A stretch of 41,038 nucleotides of DNA from Planctomycetota bacterium (GTDB taxonomy: Bacteria > Planctomycetota > Phycisphaerae > UBA1845), in contig JAKQDH010000214.1 of the NCBI GenBank assembly GCA_029558835.1, positions 1 to 41,038 on the forward strand, in the 5' to 3' direction. The position numbers and the translations under genes were made by a program. Under the pieces are notes generated by a model. The model was given only the letters and a program-made list of their open reading frames with translations. It searched no databases and was not told where the DNA came from. Positions 34,693-41,038 of the stretch are shown piece after piece (positions within the stretch are counted from its first letter, which is position 1; the number at the start of each line of letters is the position of its first letter).

Positions 34693-37668
34693 TCACGGCA
34701 GCAGCAGGTTCCCCAGCGTGAGCGGGTCATAGGCGTTGTGCGCGGCGCCGGACCAGGTGCTGAACTCCTGCCGGGAGGCGTCGAAGCGGGCAATGTTGAA
34801 GCCCCAGATCACGGCGGTGGCACCCGTGGCACCGGCAGCGCGCGCCCCGTCGTCAGCGCCGGCCGCGCCTGCGGCGCTTGCCGCGTCAGCGGCGCCCGGG
34901 TCCACGGCCGCCAGCGGAATCTGTATCTCCGCCGTCCAGCCGTCGGCCGCCTCGCGCGTGGCCACGCGCACGTCCGCCGCCCACGGCGCCGAACGACCCA
35001 CCGGCGGAACCGTACGCAGCCCCTTCTCCAGAATGTCGAAGCCCTCCCGCTTCACCACCACGCGGTACAAGTCCGACGGCGAGCGCGTCCCGGCATTGAG
35101 CGGATCCAACAGGATCTCGACCAGGTCCTCGCCCGCGGGCACCAGGTCGTCATACGCCACGGCCTTGCGACGCTCGCCGCCGGGCACCGGCGACGCCGCA
35201 CCCGCGCAATTCACCGCGAGGTAAAGGTTCCGCCCATCGCGCAGCACGAAAGCCGTCGTCTGCCCGCCGGGCCGCGCCACCGACCAATCCTGCGGGCCGG
35301 TGTATCCCCCGCTGACGAGCGTGAAGTCACCGGCCGTGTTCACCGTGCCCACCGGCCAATCCGCCAGATCGCCGTCGATGGTCGGCGGCCGATCGGTGCG
35401 CGTGGCCGCCACATACGAAAGCCGGGCATGCACCCGCTCGTGCCCGCCGTCATCGGCGGCCCAATCCACCGGCAGCCACAGATGCCCGCCCAGGCTGCAA
35501 TGCAGGCCGGGGGTCGTCGCCTTCAGCGTGGTGCGCCGGGCGCTGCCCGGCGCGAGCGGGTCAATGGTTCGCTCCGCGGGGTCCGCCTCCCACACGTCGG
35601 GCAAGTCCGCCAACTGGAGGATACCGCCCGTGGGCACCCGCGCATGGTTGCTCAACGCAAGCGCGCACTCGATCTCGGCCAGTCGCGCCGGCGGTGACCC
35701 CGCTTCCGGCGTGTACGCGCCGCCGGCCAGGCGGATGCGCACCCCGTTCGGCTCGACACGGAAACGCCGCGTCGCGAGCATCAACCGCCGCCACGAGGTG
35801 CGCCGAGTGAAAGCCTCCGCCCCCCCACCGCCGGCCGGCGCCAGCACCGCTTCGAGCAACGCCTCAACCATGATTCGGCGGGCGACCTGGAACAGCGCCG
35901 GGTCGTCCGGCCAGCCCGGCGCCCGCCCATCGGCGTAATGCGTGCAGTACGCCTCCGTGCCCGCATAGGGCGACAGCGACTGCACCAGCGTTCCGCGAAT
36001 GTGCCCCAACCCGTGATTGCCCAGCAGGTTCAGATAGGCCGCGTCCTGGGCCGCCCGACGCAGATGCTTCAGACGCACCGACGCCACGGGCGCATCCAGC
36101 CCGAAAGGCAGACCGGGGTAGATGAGCACGTTCGGATCGGCCAGCGCGCAAAGCGACGCCGACGGGCTTCCTTCACCGGGCCCACCCCGACCGGCCGCCG
36201 GCCAGCGGTTCACACAGCCAAGCCGCACCGCCTCTGCCCCCAGCGCCAGCGCTTGCCACGTCAGTACCCAGCTATCGACCGCCCGGGCCTGAATCGCAAC
36301 GGAACCGCTGAACGGGGGGCGGTCCACGCCCACCCACGTCCGCCGGCCGGCGGAACGCTCCTGCTGCATCACCTGCGGATCATAGAACTGCGCCGGCGGC
36401 GCCCAGATGTCCACCGCCGCGTCCCCAACGAGCGGCACATAGTCCGCCCAGCCGTACGGCCGCAGGTCCTGCGGGAACCAGCGTGCCAGCACTCTGACAC
36501 CTTCGTCGGCGTCGTGGAGCCGCCGGGCCAGCTCCGAGCCGCGCTCACGCAGCGCTGGCGACTCGACAAGCCCTTCCGGCAACACCGCGTAGCTGCGCGT
36601 CAGCCACCCCTTCCCGGCAAAGTGGGCGGCGCATTGACGCACGTAGTCCTCCAGCACCTCCGCCCGTCCCGGCGCCGGCAGCGCGTCCGAGCGCAACCAC
36701 GCGGTCAGCATCGGCCCCAGCGGCAACGGCCAGGCCGGTACCCGCGGTCGCCCTGCCGACAGTGTTCCACCCAGCACCGGCTCGACCAAGGCATCGTAGT
36801 CCGCCCAGTCCATACCGACGCCGCCGACCGCGTTGATCCGGGCGGCCGGGGCGTACTCAGGCAGCACGCCCACCACTCGATGGGCCTCCAGCAGTCGTTG
36901 CGTGTCCCAGACCACTCGCCGCAGTGTCTCGGCCGGTGGACTCGATCCCGACTCGGCTCCCGGTTCCGCCGACCCCGCGTGGTGCTCAAACAGGGCCCGG
37001 TGGTCGAGGTCGGCCACGAGCCACGGCGTGGTCAGTTCGGGCAGTGTGAAGGGGTACACCTCCAGTTGCACGTGCAGGGTGACCGGTGCCACCCCCCTGC
37101 CGCTGATTCCGACCGCGGCGTGGTAGCGCCCGGGCGCCGTCTCCGGCGGCACGGTCACGTCGGCCCAGAAACACACCGTCTGTTCGGGATCAAGATGGTC
37201 CGGCCAGCCGCCGACCGGGGCCGCCAGGGGTACCAGAACATCCAAGGGGGCGGGCTCCCGACGGTTCGGCGGCACCGCCCGAATGTGCCAACCGGGCCAG
37301 TGCGTCACCTCGACGGCGTGCAGGCGGTAGAGCTCAAGCCGGACAGGGACTTCGCGCCCCGCTGGATCGCCAAACGGCGATGCCCGCCATTGCAGACCAC
37401 TCACCGCCTGACCACCGCTGCGCAACGCAAGTCGGAAACAGGCCGTCTCGTTGCGAGCCGCCCCGAGGCTGATCCGCGCGAAATGCTGAACGCCGTCCAC
37501 GACGATCTCGTCGATGCCGTCACCATGCACGGCATCCGGCGTATCCCGCATGACCCAGGCGGACAAGGTGGGGCGTTGCAGGGCCTCGCAGCCGAGCGGA
37601 CCGAGACCCGTCCCCCATGTCAGGAGAATACCGGCGGCACAGCGGATTCGGGCAGCACTCGCATTCAT
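34693..37668 (-). CDS. Exported DUF4091 (GH123-like) protein with C-terminal CBM9-like domain
   Basis: The protein has 991 residues. The start is hydrophobic and ends at GPLGC (about residue 27), a possible lipobox. About 55-200 form a beta domain of the kind that precedes GH123-like barrels (RISLGAARNETACFRLAL). The central region ends in VASVRLKHLRRAAQDAAYLN, which matches the DUF4091 signature found at the end of GH123-like barrels. About 800-990 is a CBM9-like sandwich, with TDRPPTIDGDLADWP and WTAEIQIPLAAVD, interrupted by an Ala/Gly-rich insert near 930. GH123 enzymes remove beta-N-acetylgalactosamine, but many DUF4091 proteins lack proof of activity. ATG 37668 has no clear ribosome site; an upstream start at 37725 is possible. 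It probably acts on extracellular glycans. Confidence 0.7.
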   Translation of the reverse strand: MNASAARIRCAAGILLTWGTGLGPLGCEALQRPTLSAWVMRDTPDAVHGDGIDEIVVDGVQHFARISLGAARNETACFRLALRSGGQAVSGLQWRASPFGDPAGREVPVRLELYRLHAVEVTHWPGWHIRAVPPNRREPAPLDVLVPLAAPVGGWPDHLDPEQTVCFWADVTVPPETAPGRYHAAVGISGRGVAPVTLHVQLEVYPFTLPELTTPWLVADLDHRALFEHHAGSAEPGAESGSSPPAETLRRVVWDTQRLLEAHRVVGVLPEYAPAARINAVGGVGMDWADYDALVEPVLGGTLSAGRPRVPAWPLPLGPMLTAWLRSDALPAPGRAEVLEDYVRQCAAHFAGKGWLTRSYAVLPEGLVESPALRERGSELARRLHDADEGVRVLARWFPQDLRPYGWADYVPLVGDAAVDIWAPPAQFYDPQVMQQERSAGRRTWVGVDRPPFSGSVAIQARAVDSWVLTWQALALGAEAVRLGCVNRWPAAGRGGPGEGSPSASLCALADPNVLIYPGLPFGLDAPVASVRLKHLRRAAQDAAYLNLLGNHGLGHIRGTLVQSLSPYAGTEAYCTHYADGRAPGWPDDPALFQVARRIMVEALLEAVLAPAGGGGAEAFTRRTSWRRLMLATRRFRVEPNGVRIRLAGGAYTPEAGSPPARLAEIECALALSNHARVPTGGILQLADLPDVWEADPAERTIDPLAPGSARRTTLKATTPGLHCSLGGHLWLPVDWAADDGGHERVHARLSYVAATRTDRPPTIDGDLADWPVGTVNTAGDFTLVSGGYTGPQDWSVARPGGQTTAFVLRDGRNLYLAVNCAGAASPVPGGERRKAVAYDDLVPAGEDLVEILLDPLNAGTRSPSDLYRVVVKREGFDILEKGLRTVPPVGRSAPWAADVRVATREAADGWTAEIQIPLAAVDPGAADAASAAGAAGADDGARAAGATGATAVIWGFNIARFDASRQEFSTWSGAAHNAYDPLTLGNLLLP

Positions 37669-37822
37669 GGCGTCCCCGGAGGCGGGCCGGACCGACGGAC
37701 GAAGGCACGGGCGAGATGACTGCATCTCCGATCGACTGTTGTTCGGCTACATCCGGGACCCAGTGGTTCCGCGGTACCCACGGGCGGGACGCCCGTGCCA
37801 CGCGTCGGGGCAGCGCTGGCGG

Positions 37823-38776
37823 TTACCCCTCCGTGGGCGCTGGCTCCGTTGGAGACCCGCCCTCAGGCGCCGGCTCTTTCGCATCGGGCGCGGCGTCGGC
37901 TGGTGTTGGGGCCGGTGCCTCAGGCGGTGGAACGGCTTGCGGCGTCCCCGGCTCAGGCTTCTCACCCGCCGCCGGCGCGGGTTGCGCCTGCCCCGTCGGC
38001 GCTGGCGCCGTCGAGCCCACGTCAACAACGCGGGGGGTCTTGCCGCGTTCCTGCAACGCCTTGAGCAACTCGGGAGGCAGCCCCTCGGGGGTCTGTTGCG
38101 ACTCTAGTGCCGCGGCTTCCTCCGGCGGTAGCGGCGGGGCGAAAGCTACCACCGTAAAGATGCTGTCCAGCGCCTTCAGCCGGTCGGCCGCCTGCGTCTG
38201 AAACGGTGTGCCGTTCAGGGCCGGCCTCTCCAGCATGGCCGTAAGATGCGCCCGGGCGCGCTCCTTGTGCGCCAAGTCGCCGTCCAGCGCAAACTCGTTC
38301 TCCTCCACGGTTGCCAGCGTGGACAGCGCCAGGGCCTGGGCAAAAGTGTGCTGCGGGAACCGGTCCAGGAGCATCTGGGCGGCCCCGCGGGCGTGATCAT
38401 TGAAGGCGCGGTCCGGCGGCGGGCTTCCCGTGGCGGCCAGTTGCAGGCCAAGGGAGACCTGATCCGCGAGACTCTGCAACGCGAAGCCGTCGTTCGACGA
38501 AGCGCGAACCAGCTCCATCCAGGTCTGCAACGCCTGCAACCCGGCCGCCCGGTCCTCCCCAAGCGACGCCGCGTAGAACTTCGCCCGTTCCTCCCACAGC
38601 CGATCCACCGCCTGTGCCCGCGCGCGCACCACGTACGTTGTGCCGATGACGACCACCAGCACGAGAATCACACCCCAGGTCAGGGGCGTCCGGTGCGTCA
38701 CCATGTAGGTGCGGGCCGATTGCAGGGCGTGAATCAGGTCGTTTTCCTTCAGCTCATGCCTTCGTTCTGCTCTCAT
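37823..38776 (-). CDS. YfgM/CpoB-like single-pass membrane protein with helical repeats
   Basis: The protein has 317 residues. A charged cytoplasmic N-terminus is followed by one membrane helix (about 32-50, WGVILVLVVVIGTTYVV). An alpha-helical TPR-like region (about 55-215) contains ARGAAQMLLDRFPQHTFAQA and ERARAHLTAMLE. The tail, about 240-317, is almost entirely Pro/Ala/Glu/Thr and is probably unstructured. The layout resembles YfgM, which associates with the SecYEG translocon in the periplasm, but the match is of layout only. ATG 38776 follows GAAGGCAGGACC. It is 130 bases downstream of a lipoprotein gene on the same strand. The function is inferred weakly. Confidence 0.6.
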   Translation of the reverse strand: MRAERRHELKENDLIHALQSARTYMVTHRTPLTWGVILVLVVVIGTTYVVRARAQAVDRLWEERAKFYAASLGEDRAAGLQALQTWMELVRASSNDGFALQSLADQVSLGLQLAATGSPPPDRAFNDHARGAAQMLLDRFPQHTFAQALALSTLATVEENEFALDGDLAHKERARAHLTAMLERPALNGTPFQTQAADRLKALDSIFTVVAFAPPLPPEEAAALESQQTPEGLPPELLKALQERGKTPRVVDVGSTAPAPTGQAQPAPAAGEKPEPGTPQAVPPPEAPAPTPADAAPDAKEPAPEGGSPTEPAPTEG

Positions 38777-38906
38777 GGTCCTGCCTTCTCACTCCTGCCC
38801 AGCGAGGGGCGTTATTCCCTGTGACCCCGTGCGACTCGACGCCGCCGGTCCCCCCCATGCGGCTCGCGAGCGTCACCGCTCGGGTGGAACGCTCGCGGGC
38901 AACCTT

Positions 38907-39380
38907 TCACCCAAGACGCCCCGGCTGCGGTTTCGGGGCAACGATCACCTCGACGCGCACCTGCCCAGAACGCGCCCCCGGCTCGCCGTCGATCGTAATC
39001 GTACAAGTCTCGTCGGCGCGCTCGAACCGCATAGTGTAGCGTCCTTCCACCTGGTTGTCACTGAGCGACACCCAGCGTACCAGGGGCATCTGCCGCCGGT
39101 AGAAGTCGCGGACGGCCGGTTTATCGGCCCGGCCGACGTACCGGTGCCGGATGTAACGCAACGCCCCTGCCCGGAAGTCCTCGCTGCTCCGCTCCACCAG
39201 GTGAAACCCCGCCGGCAACGGCAGGTCGGGCTCGTGGGGGTTGCTCGCCACGACCAGCCCCTCCCCCACCGGCCCCGGGCTCGTGGACGCACAACCCGGT
39301 GCCACCACCACCGAAGCGGATATTAGCAGCAGCATCCACCACGCCGACACGCCCGCCCGTCTGCCAGATCCGACCCGCAC
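38907..39380 (-). CDS. Small lipoprotein of unknown function
   Basis: The protein has 157 residues. A basic start and hydrophobic helix (14-29) end in APGC, with Cys30 as the likely lipidated residue. The mature part has an amphipathic segment, RHRYVGRADKPAVRDFYRRQ, then VRWVSLSDNQVEGRYTMRFE and a strand-rich end. This resembles a small alpha/beta family in which a Y-G-x-A-x(4)-V-x(2)-FY motif is followed by a Trp-containing strand. GTG 39380 is the start, with GAGGAGG at a good distance. It may be co-transcribed with the YfgM-like gene. I do not recognise a function. Confidence 0.65.
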   Translation of the reverse strand: MRVGSGRRAGVSAWWMLLLISASVVVAPGCASTSPGPVGEGLVVASNPHEPDLPLPAGFHLVERSSEDFRAGALRYIRHRYVGRADKPAVRDFYRRQMPLVRWVSLSDNQVEGRYTMRFERADETCTITIDGEPGARSGQVRVEVIVAPKPQPGRLG

Positions 39381-39604
39381 GGCCAGCTCCTCCTCGGGGT
39401 AGTTCGCTGCGTCCGACCGGCCCGACGATAGACGTGGCCACCACGGGCGTCAATCCGGCCCCAGACGCGCTGAAGTCGCGCGGTGCGGGCGGGAGGCCCG
39501 TGACAGGGCGTCAACGGGAGCGACGGGGCCGTGACCGACCAGGCGGGATCGCTTCGGCCCCTGCGGGGACGAGGTTGGCAGCCGCGGGTTCAAGTTCGCT
39601 ACGG

Positions 39605-39626
39605 GCCTGCCTACCGACGGGCAGGC
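39605..39626. repeat. GCCTGCC/GGCAGGC inverted repeat
   Basis: A perfect 7-bp stem with an 8-base loop. It has the same arms as the palindrome at 25679-25692. Confidence 0.45.
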
Positions 39627-39921
39627 GAACGAAACCCGTGGTCGCTCACCGGTTACCCCCCCCGGATGGGGCGGAGGAACACACCGGCCTCGAATGCGGT
39701 CCCCCCCTCCGCCCGGAGGGCGGACGAGCCCGCCGGGACCATCCGCACGCCCTCAGCGGAAGCAGCACACGCCTGCCTGGCGCGGGGATCTATGGACCCT
39801 CCACCGGGCGCGAGGACGCCAGACACGCACTCAGGGGCAACCGCAGACGCCGCCTGCTGCGTCCCGGACCCGTGAGCGAGGCTGTAGCTGCCCGGGCGTG
39901 GCGGGATCGCGCGCGCTCGGC

Positions 39922-39927
39922 TAGTAT
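39922..39927 (+). promoter_or_regulatory. Possible -10 box (TAGTAT) of the small membrane protein gene
   Basis: TAGTAT sits about 115 bases before ATG 40042. No convincing -35 was found at 16-18 bases upstream. Confidence 0.25.
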
Positions 39928-40041
39928 ATGGTTGTGGGCGGCGTGTGCGAGCCCGCCGAGGCGTCCCGTCCGGATCCAGCGAGGTTGTATGGATCGGCGC
40001 CACACCGGACTCCCGCTGCCACGGACATGAAGGAACACGCA

Positions 40042-40587
40042 ATGAACATCCGCTTTGTCATTCTGCTCGTCTTCCTGGTCTTTCTGGTCGTGGTGGTGGT
40101 CGTGATGAAGACCGATCGCCAGCAAACGCAGACCGGTATCGTCGACGAGTCCATGAACGATGACGTCATGACCCCAGCAGAGCGAGAGAAGCTCGAAGCC
40201 GCGCAAAAAATGTTGCAGGACCTGCCGTTGCCCGGCGAGGAACCGACCGTCCGGCCGGAGTTTCACGTCGAAGTCCGCGTGGACACGTCGGATGGCAAGA
40301 ACCGCCTGTGGATGGTCATCACGGAAGCGCACGGCTACTTCGCGGAGACCTTCCGCCTCGCCTTCTGGAAGAAGGGGTACGAGCAGCACCGCTGGGACCA
40401 TTTTGTCAACGACTACCTGAAGGCCCGGGGCACACTAGTGGTGGAGAGCTTCGTCGTGCCCGCCGAACTCCTGCGGGTAGGGGGCGACATGGGCCAGACC
40501 GGAGATTGGGAGGCAGAGGTCGTCGAACACGGCCGGGTTCGCGCCGAGACCCCCCCGAACTGGCCCCCCCACGCCCCACACGACTGA
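40042..40587 (+). CDS. Small membrane-anchored protein of unknown function
   Basis: The protein has 181 residues. One very hydrophobic N-terminal helix (about 4-20, FVILLVFLVFLVVVVVV) anchors it. A polar stretch with acidic residues (NDDVMTPAEREKLEAAQ) and a compact alpha/beta part follow, with WMVITEAHGYFAETFRLAFW and HRWDHFVNDYLKARGTL. The tail is Pro-rich. No catalytic motif is seen. ATG 40042 has AAGGA at about 8 bases; an in-frame ATG at 40027 would add five residues. The composition is protein-like throughout, so I am confident it is a gene but not of its role. Confidence 0.65.
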   Translation: MNIRFVILLVFLVFLVVVVVVMKTDRQQTQTGIVDESMNDDVMTPAEREKLEAAQKMLQDLPLPGEEPTVRPEFHVEVRVDTSDGKNRLWMVITEAHGYFAETFRLAFWKKGYEQHRWDHFVNDYLKARGTLVVESFVVPAELLRVGGDMGQTGDWEAEVVEHGRVRAETPPNWPPHAPHD

Positions 40588-40708
40588 CGCGCCGCCGGCA
40601 GCGGGTTTGTACGTTTCTAACGTGTCCACCCGGAAGGGCCGTCATCCCCCCGCGCGCGCGGCGGCCTACTCCGGCGGGAGGGAAGTGCAGGGAGTCCGGA
40701 ATAAACCG

Positions 40709-40769
40709 AATGCAGAATGCAGAATTCAGAAAGGGCGCACGGCCACACGTTCGTCTTTCTGCATTCATC
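40709..40769 (-). repeat. Structured period-7 repeat element copy 2, inverted relative to copy 1
   Basis: Read on the minus strand it starts GATGAATGCAGAA (40769-40757), has a core of about 25 bases, and ends with a 23-base arm (40731-40709) identical to the right arm of the copy at 24211-24233. The cores of the two copies are unrelated. Confidence 0.65.
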
Positions 40770-40820
40770 CTCCTGCTCGGAGAAGTCCTGGTCCTCGTCA
40801 GCATGGGCTGACGAAGCCGC

Positions 40821-40927
40821 TGATGCGACCCCGGAGGGATCGAAGTCGTTAGCCCAGCACGATGAATGGCAGGACGTGCCGGAATATGTCGTGATGCGAC
40901 CCCGGAGGCGTCGAAGTGGTTAGCCCA
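40821..40927 (+). repeat. Pair of 36-bp direct repeats, period 71 bp
   Basis: Bases 40821-40856 and 40892-40927 share TGATGCGACCCCGGAGG, then TCGAAGT and GTTAGCCCAG, with three mismatches in 36. They lie at the edge of the window and may be the start of a longer array. Confidence 0.6.
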
Positions 40928-41038
40928 GGGTGGTAACCCTCGCTGTTCTACACAAGTCATGGTCGATTCCGGGCAGCCGGGCCGAAGAGCGTCCAACAGA
41001 GGGCAAAGTCGTGCATTCTCTGCAGGCCGATCCAGAGG

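Larger units (their letters stand above)
39381..40041. other. Divergent intergenic region
   Basis: This lies between a minus-strand lipoprotein gene and a plus-strand small membrane protein gene. It has no supported gene. It contains an inverted repeat, GCCTGCC (39605-39611) to GGCAGGC (39620-39626), related to the one at 25679, and a TAGTAT box (39922-39927) that could be a -10 for the gene at 40042. Confidence 0.4.
40588..41038. other. Terminal gene-free stretch with repeats
   Basis: No supported gene up to the window end. It contains the period-7 element at 40709-40769 and two direct repeats at 40821-40856 and 40892-40927. Confidence 0.45.

Noticed and set aside
35938..37719. Plus-strand open frame of 593 codons opposite the DUF4091 gene
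   Set aside because: A shadow frame with Arg/Gln/His-rich composition.
1..41038. CRISPR arrays, insertion sequences, prophage or integrase genes
   Set aside because: I looked for regular repeat-spacer units, transposase or integrase motifs and phage structural genes and saw none; the repeats found are short heptads, palindromes and a two-copy direct repeat.

Overview
The window is a GC-rich stretch of bacterial chromosome, most likely from a member of the Planctomycetota in or near the Phycisphaerae. This rests on family composition: a secreted protein with a GC-type dockerin-like repeat pair, a YdjY-like lipoprotein, HEAT-repeat exported proteins, sugar-active exported enzymes and a PVC-style PilM/secretin cluster. 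It does not rest on a phylogenetic marker. Intergenic spacers are long, and several carry short dispersed repeats. I see no prophage, insertion sequence, integrase or CRISPR array.

Layout. 1-147: the tail of a haem c protein. 193-7963 (minus strand): a membrane glycosyltransferase with a TPR tail, a beta-carbonic anhydrase, the two halves of the saccharopine pathway of lysine breakdown as separate genes, and a lipoprotein. 8422-8495: tRNA-Pro(UGG). 9279-10154: rsmA. 10523-12142: a compact type II restriction-modification module. Its PaeR7I/XhoI-family endonuclease is broken by one extra G in a G5 run. Its methyltransferase overlaps the endonuclease stop codon by 4 bases and is intact. 12464-22555 (minus strand): a five-gene type IV pilus/type II secretion-like envelope machine, transcribed as PilM-PilN fusion, PilO/Amuc_1100-like protein, 646-aa membrane protein, TPR-secretin, YdjY/ExbD-like lipoprotein. 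22660-25526 (plus strand): the tRNA methylthiotransferase MtaB and an exported HEAT protein. 26037-39380: surface and carbohydrate functions, namely a GH172/DUF2961 enzyme, a Tat-exported putative glycosidase, a 960-aa RTX-like surface protein with a dockerin-like pair, a zinc-ribbon/HEAT membrane protein, a degenerate tRNA-Ala-like gene, a DUF4091/CBM9-like protein, a YfgM-like membrane protein and a lipoprotein. 40042-40587: a small membrane-anchored protein. The last 450 bases carry repeats only.

How the genes work together. The envelope cluster reads as one trans-envelope complex: PilM/N at the inner face, PilO-like and 646-aa proteins spanning the inner membrane, a secretin in the outer membrane, and a lipoprotein next to it. 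No ATPase, pilin or prepilin peptidase is present here, so those would have to be encoded elsewhere. The GH172, Tat-exported and DUF4091 proteins suggest use of complex polysaccharide.

The observations I rate highest are the frameshifted endonuclease beside a methyltransferase of an unexpected class; the PilM-PilN fusion cluster ending in a YdjY/ExbD-like lipoprotein; a family of 7-bp-period GAANNNN repeats at four gene edges, one supplying a stop codon and another a start codon; and a tRNA-Ala-like gene that keeps the G3:U70 identity pair and a good promoter but lacks U33 and T55. All family names come from reading the sequence without database searches.
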